Source: Sodiomyces alkalinus F11 | Taxonomy: Eukaryota; Ascomycota; Sordariomycetes; Glomerellales; Plectosphaerellaceae | Length of the DNA: 64,000 nucleotides | Assembly (NCBI RefSeq): GCF_003711515.1 | Contig: NW_021167080.1 | Coordinates: 2,950,155 to 3,014,154 of the forward strand | Direction of reading: 5' to 3' | Shown here: piece after piece, positions 33,689 through 44,881 of the stretch | Layout of the letters: the number at the start of each line of letters is the position of its first letter | How positions within the stretch are numbered: the first letter of the stretch is position 1 | Made by a program: the position numbers and the translations under genes | Notes under the pieces: model-generated | Seen by the model: the letters and a program-made list of their open reading frames with translations, nothing else | What the model was told of the DNA's origin: nothing | Databases searched by the model: none

Positions 33689-34771
33689 GTGTAGGCTGAG
33701 GCAGGAGTGGCGGGGGACAACATATATCCACGCATGGAGGGGAAACGGACGCCCCGCGAACCAAAGTAAAAAGAGACGAAAAGGGGGAAGACTTTGATAG
33801 ATGGGGGACATGATGCTTGTACTACACCTGGAAGTTTCGGTGTCTGTTTTTGTTTATGTTCTATTGTAATGTTGCTTGTTTGTTTTACCACGAGTCTGCC
33901 ACGTACAATATGCCTATTAGTTTAGTAGTCTTTCTTTTTCGCCCGAGGGGCGCAATATTTCATGGTATGGGAGCAAATAGAGAAGTGCACTGTCTAGATC
34001 CAATCGATGTTTTCAGACCGTTCTTTAAGGAAATGTCGCCGGAGATGTCGCCGGCTAGACACATGGTCACCCACTTGGATAGAGCCGAGCACCTTGAAAC
34101 GTGGTTACATTGGAGTGTGACGAGTCGGTCCGATCAGATGGGATAAGGTAAAGTAGATGCAAGAAGCCGGCACATCCGTACATCTACGGTCCCGGTCTTT
34201 TTTATATTTCCCCGTCCCGTCCCGTTCCGTTCCGTTTGACGTCCGGCTGGCCCATGATCTTGTCCCGGCGCATGGCCAACCATCTTTCCGCACGAAGAAA
34301 TACCCTTGAATCAAGAATCTGAATCAAGAACAACCAGGCCATGATAAGGACCATGTAGCATGGATTATAAGACGGTAACAGACGGTAACAGAAGGTCGAG
34401 GGCACGAGATTATGTAAGCCTTTCGTCACACCTCGGGGTTCCATCGGCCGGCGGCGACCGCCGTGAGAAGGAAGGCAGCGGCAGCGGCAGCGCGGTGTGG
34501 GGAACGGTGAGGGGGCAGTTACTTAGGTTACCTAACGCCGAAGACGTCAAGTTCTCGCTCCGAGTTCCGACAAGTGTCTCTCTGTCTTTGATGCCCCGTT
34601 CTACGGTCTACCTACTTAACGTCGTCGCCTCGTCTTGTTTGACTTTCCTTCATTCCAGTCGGCTTTCCTGATCTCTCGGTCTCGCCGGCATTTCAACGAA
34701 TCTTCAAATACCGGCGGCAGAGCCAACATCCCATTCCCGTCTGCGCATCCCATCTTGCACCTGAACCAAAG
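33689..34771. other. Intergenic region
   Basis: Between FAS1 and guanine deaminase. A (CCCGT/TCCGT)n-like pentamer repeat lies at about 34210-34240, and the promoter side is pyrimidine-rich. No gene is supported. Confidence 0.6.
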
Positions 34772-36388
34772 ATGGGAGAACCTCTCCAGGACATGCACAT
34801 GCCCGATGGCGTGGGACCTGGGTCTCTTAACGCGAACAAACTCTTCTTGGGAAACTTTGTTCACTCCAAGACGAGGGAGGAGCTTGAATACCTGCACTCT
34901 GCAGGCGTTTTTGTCGACACGACAGGCGTCATCGTCGCCATCGAGCCGGAATGCGACCTGGCAAAAGCACGGGAGCATGTCTTCCCCCGGTTAGGTTGGG
35001 AGAGTGAACATGTCCAGGTGGTTGCTTGCAAGCCGGGGCAGTTTTTCTTCCCTGGATTCATTGGTATGTCTCTTTCTCTTTTCCCTTTTTTTCCATCTTT
35101 GTATTTTATTTTTTATTTTTTATATTTTTTCCCTTATTTTTTTATATTTTTATATTTTTTTCATTCTTTTGCGGCCGTCCCCCCCACACGCCACTGAACA
35201 ACCACAGACACACATATCCACGCCTCGCAATATCCCAACGCAGGCATCTTCGGCAAGTCCACCCTCCTCGACTGGCTGAATACCTACACATTCCCCCTGG
35301 AAGCCTCCCTCTCCGACCTGAACAAGGCTCGGCGCGTCTACACCGCTTGCGTGCGCCGCACCCTCTCCCACGGCACCACCACATCGGCCTACTACGCCAC
35401 CATCGACGTCGCCGCCACCAACCTCCTCGCAGACATCTGCCTCGCCCTAGGCCAGCGCGCCTTCATCGGCCGCGTCTGCATGGACCACGCCGACCTCTGC
35501 CCCTCCTACTACCGCGACGAATCCCCCGCCGCCTCCCTCGCCGCCGCCCGCGCCTCCATCGCCCACATCCGCACCATCGACCCCGACTTCTCCCTCATCT
35601 CCCCGATCCTCACCCCCCGCTTCGCCCCGTCCTGCACCTCCGACTCCCTCCGCGGCCTGGCCGCCCTCCACGCAGAGACGGACCTACCGATCCAGACCCA
35701 CATCTCGGAAAACCTCCCCGAGATCGACCTCGTCCGCTCCCTCTTCCCCGGCTCGTCCTCCTACGCGGCCGTGTACGACGACCACGGCCTCCTCACGCCG
35801 CGCACCGTCCTCGCCCACGCCGTGCACCTCTCCGACGAGGAGGCCGACCTCGTGGCCCGCCGCGGCGCCAAGGTGTCCCACTGTCCCGCGAGCAACAGCG
35901 CCCTCACGTCCGGCACGGCGCGCGTGCGCCGGCTCTGGGAACGCGGCGTCGAGGTCGGCCTCGGCACGGATGTGAGCGGCGGGTATAGCCCTTCCGTGCT
36001 CGAGGCGGCGAGGCAGGCGAGCTTGGTGTCGAGGCATGTGGCCATGGGGCTGGCTGAGGGAAAAAACAGGGAGACGGCCAAGCTGACGGCGGAGGAGGTG
36101 CTGTTCTTGGCCACGAGGGGCGGGGCTAGGGTGCTTGGGCTGGATGATGCGGTGGGTGGGTTCGAGGTTGGGAAGCAGTGGGATGCGCAGCTTGTCGGGC
36201 TGGCTGTCGTGGATGACATGGGGGAGACGGAGACCCATGACGGGAAGGGAGGGGATGATGCGGGGAATGTGGATATCTTTGGGTGGGAGACCTGGGAGGA
36301 GAGGATCGCCAAATGGCTCTTCAATGGGGATGATAGGAATACGAAGATGGTTTGGGTGAGGGGGCGTTTAGTCCACTCTCGGCAGTAG
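34772..36388 (+). CDS. GUD1: Guanine deaminase
   Basis: Join 34772..35063 and 35208..36388; 490 aa. The 144-bp T-rich intron (GTATGT..CCACAG) splits the first zinc motif: PGFI before it, DTHIHASQYPN after it. It converts guanine to xanthine and ammonia in purine salvage and catabolism, in the cytosol. Amidohydrolase features seen: metal-binding THIH in PGFIDTHIHASQYPN, SHGTTTSAYYATI, MDHADLC, the third-strand His in QTHISEN, the His in LAHAVHLSDEE, HCPASN, and the catalytic/metal Asp in GLGTDVSGGYSPS. The C-terminal LFLATRGGARVLGLDD and FEVGKQWDAQLV blocks are characteristic of guanine deaminases. An acidic, Gly-rich insert (about 435-450) is unusual but lies in a loop-prone region. Confidence 0.93.
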
Positions 36389-36870
36389 ACGTAGAGGTGG
36401 GAAGCATTATTTGATAGAAGGTGGCTGAACATGGGGCAAGAGGGTCATCATCTATACAGGTACAGGGCAGCTATGTAGATTTTAGAAGTAGACCAGTGAT
36501 ATTACAGTGACGACAACCCGAATCAAGACGCAATTTCACAAACAGACGTTCCTGCACTGTCTTAGGGATAGTAGGGGATAGTGACAGTCTCACCGACACA
36601 CACCGTGCCACTGGGTGGGTCTTCACCGAAATGCCCCACTAACAGAACAGGTACGAAGTACATACAAGCTTACCCAAGCTCCCAGACCCCATCCAGCCAA
36701 TCAACAGCCAGAAACTCGGTTCAGCCTTGCAGCAGCGTAATACGGTACTACGGTACTCGCCATCGCCATCGCCCATCGCCGTCGCCATTGCTACCACCGT
36801 CATCAACCTTTCTCACACAACCTTGCTCGACCAAGCATCACGTCGAGCAAATTCCCAGAAATCAACCAAC
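36389..36870. other. Intergenic region, LSM4 promoter
   Basis: Between the guanine deaminase stop and the LSM4 ATG. It contains a CGCCATCG-type repetitive stretch at about 36755-36790. No gene is supported. Confidence 0.6.
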
Positions 36871-37614
36871 ATGGTGGGTCAAGTCTATCCCATACAGCCT
36901 TTTGCGATGCAAAGGTACCAGACTGGCCGCTAACCCCCGTCGCAACCGCAAACACCACAGCTACCCCTAGGACTTCTAAACGCTGCCCAAGGGCACCCCA
37001 TGCTCGTGGAACTGAAGAACGGCGAAACCCTGAACGGACACTTGGTCATGTGCGATACATGGATGAATTTGACCCTCAAGGAGGTCGTGCAGACCAGTCC
37101 TGTACGAAATCTCTTTTCTTTTTCTTTTCCCCCCCTTCTGGCGCCCCTTCATTCAGTTCACCGACGTCTCCTGGTCCCGAGGTCCCGGGGGGGGAGAGCG
37201 AGGCGAACAAGTTGGAAAAACACAAAAAGGGAATCGCAGCTAACCAAGCCCACTCGAATAACAGGAAGGAGACAAGTTCGTCAGGATTCCGGAAGTATAT
37301 GTCAAGGGTAACAACGTACGTTCGCGCATTATCCATCCATGCCGCCCCCCTCTACCTTCGCGCCATGTTGTAGCGCATCGCAATGGACTGACAGGAAGTA
37401 CCGTTGGACGGAATAGATCAAATATCTCCGCGTACCGGACGAAATCATCGAAATTGTCAAGGAGAACCAGCAGAACCACCAACAGGGCGGCTTCCGGGGA
37501 GGTCGCGGCGGCGGCGGAGGAGGACACAGAGGCGATCACGGCGGACGGGGAGGCGATCGGGGTCGTGGCGGAAGGGGGCAGGGCCGTGGAAGGGGAAGGG
37601 GGCGTGGTGCTTGA
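36871..37614 (+). CDS. LSM4: U6 snRNA-associated Sm-like protein LSm4
   Basis: Join 36871..36873, 36961..37101, 37265..37315, 37417..37614; 130 aa. Exon 1 is only the ATG; the next exon begins [20 protein letters not shown]. All four pieces join in phase. The Sm1 motif is [20 protein letters not shown] plus MNLTLKEV, and Sm2 is [18 protein letters not shown], interrupted by introns after TSP and after GNN. The C-terminal tail is Arg/Gly-rich (RGG-type), typical of LSm4 and linked with P-body association. LSm4 belongs to the LSm2-8 ring (U6 snRNP, splicing) and the LSm1-7 ring (mRNA decapping). Its size and order match the family, so I am confident in the identity. Confidence 0.95.
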
Positions 37615-38084
37615 GGTGTTCACGACAAAACATGTGGCATGACGAAAGCGAAAACGAACCAGCGAACCAAACCTGCTACCCTTTTTATGTTTTACGTACT
37701 GGGCCACCCACACCCATCTGGGAGGAGGAGAGGCGGGGAAAAGCGAATACCCCTGATACACCCAAGGTGCATACCTCTTCCCCCGAGGTCGGTCTCCAAT
37801 TCCGTCGGCGCACTGCGCGGGCTTTGGGAGGCCATGGGATGGGATCATGGTGATGGGTATACGCAGTGCAGTGGACGGATATCATGGGGTATCATGTATG
37901 TCCCCCCTCTACCATGGACCTGGTGTTCCGTGCAGATAGGTAGGAGTAGGGGAGTCAAGAACCCAAAGAAGCCCAAGAAACCAAAGAAAATAACTGCGCC
38001 AAATAACGCATGAACTGATTAGGACAAGAAATATCGAGACGCTTAACCTTGATAGTTACGATCATCCATTGTACAAATATCAAT
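37615..38084. other. Intergenic region between LSM4 and tRNA-Ala
   Basis: LSM4 3' region and tRNA 5' flank. A short CCCAAGAAACC-type near-repeat lies at about 37962-37990. No gene is seen. Confidence 0.6.
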
Positions 38085-38156
38085 GGGCGATTGGTTTAGT
38101 GGTATAACGTCTGCTTAGCATGCTGAAGGTCCCGCGTTCGATTCGCGGATTGTCCA
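38085..38156 (+). tRNA. tRNA-Ala (anticodon AGC)
   Basis: A full cloverleaf without intron: acceptor GGGCGAT with ATTGTCC, D arm GTTT/TAAC, anticodon stem TCTGC/GCTGA with loop TTAGCAT (anticodon AGC), T arm CCGCG-TTCGATT-CGCGG, discriminator A. The G3-U70 wobble pair, the alanine identity element, is present. The anticodon stem has a T-T mismatch and the D stem a T-T closing pair. The T arm also gives the pol III B box. Confidence 0.9.
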
Positions 38157-38160
38157 TCCC

Positions 38161-38172
38161 TTTTTTTTTTTA
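38161..38172 (+). terminator. Pol III oligo-T terminator
   Basis: Twelve consecutive T bases begin 5 bp after the tRNA-Ala discriminator base, the standard RNA polymerase III stop signal. Confidence 0.85.
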
Positions 38173-38373
38173 CCAGTCTGAGCTCGGTCAATTCTCGCCG
38201 AGGATGAAATAATCACGTGATAAAATCTCACCGAGATAACGACCCACCTACTCCATAGAAATTCAAGCTCTGACCGAGACGGCTCTTGAATCCTTGAACC
38301 CCATCCTTCATCCACCGAGTCATCCAACCCCGACACCCTTTGTTTGGTCGGGTAATATAGTTTCCAATCTTCC

Positions 38374-40139
38374 ATGTCGAACTCGAGGTTCGTATTGGAT
38401 GGGCTATGGCGATGCTTATGCCCTTCCATTGACCCAGCTGTCGCATCTCGGCTGCTTCGATCTCCCGCTCCCCTTCTCCCCAGACGAGTTCATGCAACGC
38501 CGCGACGAGCTCCCGTTTCGAGATTCGGTTCCAGAACACGGCCGTGTCATGTACAACAACGGCAATATAGCTTCACGGCCACCGCAACTTCTCCGGCTCC
38601 CGCCCCTCGACGCAACAGCCGAGCGAACGACGATAAGGGGAGAAACGCCAACCCGGCGCGAACCTTGGCCGAGACACCATCGCCCAAAGAACTGGATAAG
38701 AATGTGTTACGCTCAGCCTCGACGGAGCAAATTACCGAAGCCCTGCAGGTTTTGCGGAATCGCCCGGACGGTTTCCTCGTCACCGCCGCTCTTGTGAAGC
38801 ACCTTGTCCAAGAGCGCGGCGAGCTGCCGAATCCAAGGATGTACGAGTGCTTGATAGCGAGCGCGCGCGACACCAAGGGCTCGGCCGACATGTTGGCGCA
38901 GCTACTGGCTGAGATGAAGACGTTGAAGTTTCCTACGGGCTCACGGCTTTGTCATGAGGCCTTGCAGGTTCGTGACTAGCACCATCACCATCACCATCAC
39001 TTTGTGACGTTCTCGGCTGACGGGAAATCTTGCTCGCTAGGTCCTCGCGGTCCATCCAAACTACCTCCTCCGAAACGAGATCCTCTCGGCCATGCAAGAA
39101 TCGTGGACCGAAATCGACGCCAACGGCCAATGCAGCATCGCCCTGGGCCTGCTGCGCGACGGCCAATACGAGCTGGCCGCCTCCAAATTCGACGACATCC
39201 TCGACAAATATGCCGCCGACGTGCCCCACTGGATGATTGACATCTTCATCCTCGTCTTCCTGCAGAAGGGCTTCCTGGACGAGGCCGTCCGCATGGCCCA
39301 CGTGAAGCCCCACGCCACCGCCGCCGAGGGCATCCCGCTGCCGCTCTGGCACCAGCTCCTCGACGCCTGCAGCCGCGCCTCTCACTACGTCGGCACCAGC
39401 TACGCCTGGAACTGGCTCCTCGAACACGACCGCCGCGTCCTCCCGGACGGCCTCCTGCTCAACGTCCTCCACACCGCCGCGCGCCACGCCGACCCGCACC
39501 TGGCCACCCAGGTCACCGACCTCCTCTCCGCCCGCGGCGCCAAGTTGGCTCTGCACCACTACGAGGCCCTCGTCGACGCCTACGCCGCGCACCGCGACCT
39601 CGACGGCGCCCTCCGCGTCCTCTGCATCATGCACGACGCCCTCTCCGTCGTCCCGGACGGGAGCACCCGCTCCCTCTACCTCGCCCTGCGCTCCCAGCCC
39701 GCCCTCCTGCCCAAGGCCCTCGACGCCCTCGAGCGCCTCCTCCTGTCCGAGCACCGCCACGTGCCCCTCCAGGCCGCCAACGCCGTCCTCGAGGGCGCCG
39801 TCGCGGGGTCCGGCTTCGACGCCGCGCTGGACATGTACCTCGACTGGCCGCGCTACACCCGCGCCCGCCCCGACTGCGTTACCCTGCGCCACCTGCTCCG
39901 CGCCTGCGACGACCCCGAGACCCTGCGCCTCCTCGTCTCCGAGAACCCGGACGCCGCCCTCCGGGGGGACCGCGCCTCCTTCGAGCGCGCCGTGCGCGAG
40001 TTTGCCCGCGTCGGCGACTTGGAGAGCGCGTATCGCTGCGTGGATATGCTGGGCGCTACTACTCCTGCCCCTGCCCCGGTCCCTGTTCCGGGCTCTGCTC
40101 TTGGGATCGAGTCGACGACGGAACAACAGCAGCAGCAGC

Positions 40140-40173
<34 letters not shown>

Positions 40174-40426
40174 GCCGGCATGGTTGTCGCGGGAGACGGG
40201 GCTGGTGCTCGTGCGCCGCTCCCTGGATGCCCGCGACGAGCGCGTATGGTGGCTCTTGGAAGAGGCCGAGCGGCGCGGCCTCGACTTGCGCACCGGGCTA
40301 GCCAGACTGCTTGCCGTGTGGGAACAGGATCGAGAACCGCCGACATTCAAGTCGAGGAGGGAGCTGACTACGGGGCGACGCGTCTTGGGTGGTGGAGGGG
40401 ACGTGGATGCTGATCCGGTGGACTGA
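38374..40426 (+). CDS. PPR-type mitochondrial RNA-related protein
   Basis: Join 38374..38967 and 39041..40426, 659 aa. The intron (GTTCGT..GCTAG) joins CHEALQ to VLAVHPNYLLRNEIL. The N-terminus is rich in Arg, Ser and Ala and lacks acids (VHATPRRAPVSRFGSRTRP), like a mitochondrial presequence. The body consists of helical-pair repeats of PPR style, for example TAALVKHLVQERGELPNPRM, LLAEMKTLKFPTG, QCSIALGLLRDGQYELAASK and VTLRHLLRACDDPETL. A polyglutamine run (about 18 residues, CAG/CAA codons at about 40124-40173) lies before the last helices. Fungal PPR proteins of this kind act in mitochondrial RNA maturation, translation or respiratory complex assembly; which one applies here cannot be told. 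Confidence 0.78.
40124..40173 (+). repeat. CAG/CAA polyglutamine microsatellite
   Basis: CAG triplets followed by a longer CAA run encode Gln repeats in the PPR-type protein. Confidence 0.85.
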
Positions 40427-40963
40427 GGGTGGGTGGGTGGAAGAAGGGGGGGGGGGTGCCTTTGTTGTGAGGATAGATGGAGAGCTCAGCTTTTGCGTCG
40501 TTTTGCTACGTAGACGTAAATAGAAGAGCGTAAAGGAACCGACTTTTCCTACTGCCGTTTCTTTTCTCTCCTTTTCTTCTTTTTTCCCCTTTTCGCGACA
40601 CCAGAAACTACCACTCCCCCCAACCACCACCACAGCATGTCAAAAACAATCGATTTACAACACACAAAGTTCAACCGACATCACAAACTCTGAAAGGATG
40701 ATCAAGTCGGCGACAGTCACTTAGAGGAAGAGAAATCAAGAGGTAACAGCCAAGGCAGACAAAGAAGAACAAAAAAAAAGGAGACGCCTTGGCATGTTCT
40801 GAAAGCAACTCGACCAAAAACCGCATCTCCCAACCGTAGACATGCCTGCCCCTCCAGATAACTGTCTGAATTCTCGCCCTCTCGCCCTCTCCTCTCTCTT
40901 CCCCCCACCCCAGCCTAATCTTCTGTCTCCGCGCACCCTTCAGCCTTAACCGCAAAACAAATC
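40427..40963. other. Convergent intergenic region
   Basis: The 3' regions of the PPR-type gene (plus) and the Zn2Cys6 gene (minus). G and T/C homopolymer runs at about 40445-40460 and 40560-40590. No gene is supported. Confidence 0.6.
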
Positions 40964-43900
40964 CTATCGCGTGTGCATCCCGGCCTTGAGCAGGTCATAG
41001 AGATCATCGTTCGACCCATAACTGTGGTTGGTAGGCAGGTTAAGCGATCCGTGCGTCGTCTGCTGATGGGCTTGGTAGGAGCCCGTCGTATCGCCAGCCG
41101 TGCCGTACGTAGTGGAAGAAGAAACGTTGGTTGTCCCGAACGAGTTGGTATTGCTGCCGAAGCCGCCGTACCAGCTAGACTGATGCTGCTGTTGCTGTTG
41201 TTGTTGCTGGTGCTGGTGCTGGTGCGACTGCGATTGCGATTGCGACTGCGACTGCGACTGCGACTGCGACTGCTGCTGCTGCGGCCTCGTTTGGTGGGCC
41301 CGCTGGTGGGACTGCGCCTGGGTCTGCTGCTGCTGGTGGGAGTAACCATGGTATGTCGGCTGCTGATGCTGCGCATACGAGCTAGACGTCGATGACGGTT
41401 GCGTCGCCCCAGAAGCGTCAAGGCGGAGATTAAACAGCTGCTGCGAAGATGAAGCCTGCTGCTGTGCCGACGGGGTAGACTGTTGTTGTCCGCCGTACGA
41501 GTTCGAGGCCGCCATAGCCGAGTGCGTCTCATAAGTGCGGCTGCTCCGAGACTGAGAAGAATTCGGCCACTGACTCGCTGTCGACGACACAGTAGGCGCG
41601 TACGAATTCGCCGTCGACCGCTGCTGTTGCTGCTGTTGCTGCTGTGGAGACGCTTGGTGGCCATGAGCCGTGGCAGAAGTCGACGATGCTCTCTTACTTG
41701 CAACTGCCTGCGCTGCGTAGGGCTCATAGCCGAGTTTCCCGATGGACTGGTCATTTGCAGAAGAAGCGGAGTACCGTCCTCCGTACGCGTTGTAGCTTGA
41801 AGCGCCGCCCATACCAGTCGACGTGCTGTAGCCTGAAGTGTCGATCATCGGGGTTTGCGTGGAGGGGAGCGACTGCTGCTGAACGACATGATGGGTCGGT
41901 GTTGTTCTCCGACCATCGGTTAGAGGGGTCCGTGTCTGGCTCCCATGACCGGTTCTCGATTTGGCACGCCCTAGCTGCGCCGCTGCCTGGAACGGCGAAC
42001 TTCGAGACGGCGTCGCATTGGCCGACTGAGCGGCGTGGACAGTGGGGGACCGTTGCTGTTGGTGCTGGACACTGGCATGCGACACGGTGCCCGACGATTG
42101 TTCGAGGTTTCCATAGACATGCTGAGCTTGGCTTTGAGCCTGGACGTCTGAGATTTGCGAAATTTGCGTCGACGGAGAAGTTTGTTGGACTTGATGGGTC
42201 GAACTCCTCGATTGGTGCTGTCGTGCCAGATGCTGCCCAGTGGTCGTTGACGCTTGGTGTTCCGTGCCTCCAAAATGGCCGGACGGGGATGTCGATGTCT
42301 GCCAGCCACTAGCATAGGCTGAGAGGCTCAAGGCCGCCTCTGCCTCCGAAAGGGTCTGGCTCCCGCCCAACGGGCTACGTTGTTGGCTCGCCGAGCTGGT
42401 CTGACGCATTGCCATCTGAGGACTATTCGACTGGGGCGGTTGCTCTGCGTGAGAATGCGACTCGGAATAACTGAGACTAGACGGTTGCAACCCCGGGTCC
42501 ACATCGTTGGACACGGACTGTGGGAATTGCAAGCCGGTTGAGCCAGAGCCGAAGTAATCCTGATTAGAGGTGTCGGCCGGCGTGAGCATGCCAGCCACGG
42601 GCATGTTGGATGTGTAGTCAATCGTCTCAATCTCGTCGCTGCCATGGTCGGGTTTGGAGTCGGATTCATGCGTAGATTCATGTGCAGCTGCATGCAGAAG
42701 TTGATGTACAGGTTCCGATGGTGGATCCTGCTGGGGGGCTGCACTGGGTTCAGGTTCAGATTGACGTTCAGGCTCAGGTTCAGGTTCAGGTTCAGGTTGA
42801 GATTGAGGTTGAGATTGAGGTTGATGTTGAGGTTGAGGTTCAACCTCGGGATCCGACTCGACACGAGGAGCAGACTTTGTTGCACCTTTAGATTTGCGTT
42901 GCTTCTCCAGGGGATACTGGCACTGAACTCCAGCGTCGCGGCAAGGAGCGCACGACGGCTTCTTACTGTCACACTACAGAAGATGGTTAGCAAAGTAGAA
43001 ACAAGAAAAGAAAAGAGAAAAAAGAAAAAAGGGGGGAAATGTTTCCTTGCTTCTAATCATGCTTACCTTGGTTTTGTTCGCTTTACAGGGAATGCAAGAG
43101 CCCCGGGAGAGGCGTGGCTTACGGCTCGGCGTGTTCGAGGCCGGAGCTGCGGCTCCAGATGCCGCCCCGTTCGCCACATTGGAGTCAGTATTTTGGCCGG
43201 CTCCTGATGCCAAAGCGGGAGCCGGGGTCTCGGTACCGGCTGGGGTGGGTTGGCCTGCCGAGTCGGGATTCTGCGATGTCCGCTCTGGTGTCGCCGAGTT
43301 GTTCGTCGATGCAGCAGTACCAGCACTAGCGCCGCCAGCCGAGTCCTTGGGATGCACGATACGCAGACGCTCTGCGCCGTACTTAACGAACATCATGAGC
43401 GATTCCTTCTGCAGCTCGGGGGCCTGGTTGGCGAAGATGCTGAACTGTTCCTCGGAAAGTGTCGCCGGGTCGACGCTGGCGTCGGTGAGGAGGCGGAGAG
43501 CCGTCTCACGTCGCCGTGCCGCTTCTGCCGGGGGTACATTCAAGAGCGTATGGGAGTGGATGCCACTGTCCACGGCAGCTTGGGCCGCCTGGGCTTTGGC
43601 TTCCGCCGTATCGTCGGCTGCGCCGCCATGCCCGACGAGCGCGTCAGGGTACTCGCCCGACCCAGCAGGCACGCTCTGGGGACCATACTGCGGAGGCTGG
43701 TTGGTAGAGTCCACGGGCGCGGCACCGGGATAGTCCGGCGGCATCATGGGACCAGCGGGAGTCGAGGCGTTCGCATCCGACTTCTTCTTTCTTCGTTTCT
43801 TCGGCTGAGCCGAACCCTCCCCTCCTTCGCCATCGGCCGCAGTGGACTTGCGCTTCCTCGGTGTCTTCTTGGGCTTGCTGGCAGTGCCACCTTCTCCAGC

Positions 43901-44881
43901 CGGCGTCGCGTCGCCCGTGGCAGCCTCTGACTTGCGTTTCTTGGGGGTCTTCTTCGGCCTATCCAGGGTGGGTGGATTCACCGGTGCGGGACGAGGGGGC
44001 GGGCGATAGAGTGCAGCCACATCGGCGACGGTTTTGTGAAGCGGGGTGTGGTCGTACTTGACGTTGATGGACCGCGAGTTCTTGGAAAAGATGATGGATA
44101 TTGATCCACGACAATCAAACGCCGGCCGAGCTACATGATGGGAAAGAAAAAGAAAAGAAATCTTCGTCAGGAATCGCATCATAAGGCAAGGAAAAGGCAA
44201 CGGATCACACATACCTCGATGAATCGGATCGAGCTCCTTTTGGCTGTACTCGGCAATGGCCGACTTGTCCAAACTCTTCGCGTTCTGCCTCATCCAGGCA
44301 GCAAGGGAGTCCTTGCAATGGTAGGTCAACGCCCAGCCGTGAGATCCCCTGGAAATGTCGCGTACGGCCCAGGAACAACCGTCAGTCGCACCTATAAGCG
44401 AGATGATCTGCTTCGCAACGGCGCGTTGCATAGCAGGGTCGTCCTGAGGCTGATTCATAACCACTTCATTGGTGCGCACGAGCTTCATCGACCGGCTGTT
44501 GCTGCTGCTGTTGTTGCTGTTGTCATTATTGTCATTATTGTCATTATTGTCATTATTGTCATTATTGTTATTATTGTTATTATTGTTATTATTGTTATTA
44601 TCGTTGCCATTGCTCCCGTCCCGGGTCGCACTGGCGGCAAGAGCAGGATCGACATCAACATGGGCTTCGGCGTCGGATTCGACAATGGTGAACTGCACAG
44701 GGCCGCGCAGGTCAAAGCTAATGGTGGCGTGTTCGGCGCGGGTGGGCTGCATCTTGGTCTCGAGGAGCTGCCTCAGCTGGTCTTGCATCTGGTCCAGGTG
44801 CGAGATGGGGACCTTGCCCGAGAGCGCGTCCACACCGCTGCCGCCGCCCGGAGGCCCAAGGCCCAGCAGAGCTTCGGCCAT
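40964..44881 (-). CDS. Large Zn2Cys6 zinc-cluster protein
   Basis: Complement of join 40964..42973, 43067..44130, 44215..44881; 1246 aa. I chose ATG 44881 (MAEALLGLGPPGGG) because upstream sequence reads as low-complexity leader; the frame is open to 45517, so a longer N-terminus is possible. Intron 1 (84 bp) is a multiple of three and readable; intron 2 (93 bp) contains a stop. The binuclear cluster is split by intron 2: CIPCKANKTK before it, CDSKKPSCAPCRDAGVQC after it, giving Cx2Cx6Cx6Cx2Cx6C exactly. It lies mid-protein (about 568-595) rather than at the N-terminus. The N-terminal third has a structured segment (MKLVRTNEVVMNQPQ to LDPIH) after an Asn/Asp run; then come three Lys-rich KKTPKKRK-like blocks. 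The C-terminal half is Gln/Ser-rich, typical of activation domains. Probably a DNA-binding transcription regulator; target genes unknown. Confidence 0.85.
41195..41345 (-). repeat. Glutamine/serine coding repeats
   Basis: CAG/CAA and alternating CAGTCGCAG-type triplets encode Gln and Ser-Gln runs in the C-terminal region of the zinc-cluster protein. Confidence 0.8.
42765..42845 (-). repeat. CCTGAA/CCTCAA hexamer repeats (Pro-Glu/Pro-Gln)
   Basis: Hexamer repeats encode alternating Pro-Gln and Pro-Glu dipeptides shortly after the zinc cluster. Confidence 0.8.
44512..44612 (-). repeat. Asn/Asp codon repeats (AAT/AAC/GAC)
   Basis: Triplet and nonamer repeats encode Asn runs and Asp-Asn-Asn units in the zinc-cluster protein. 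Confidence 0.85.
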
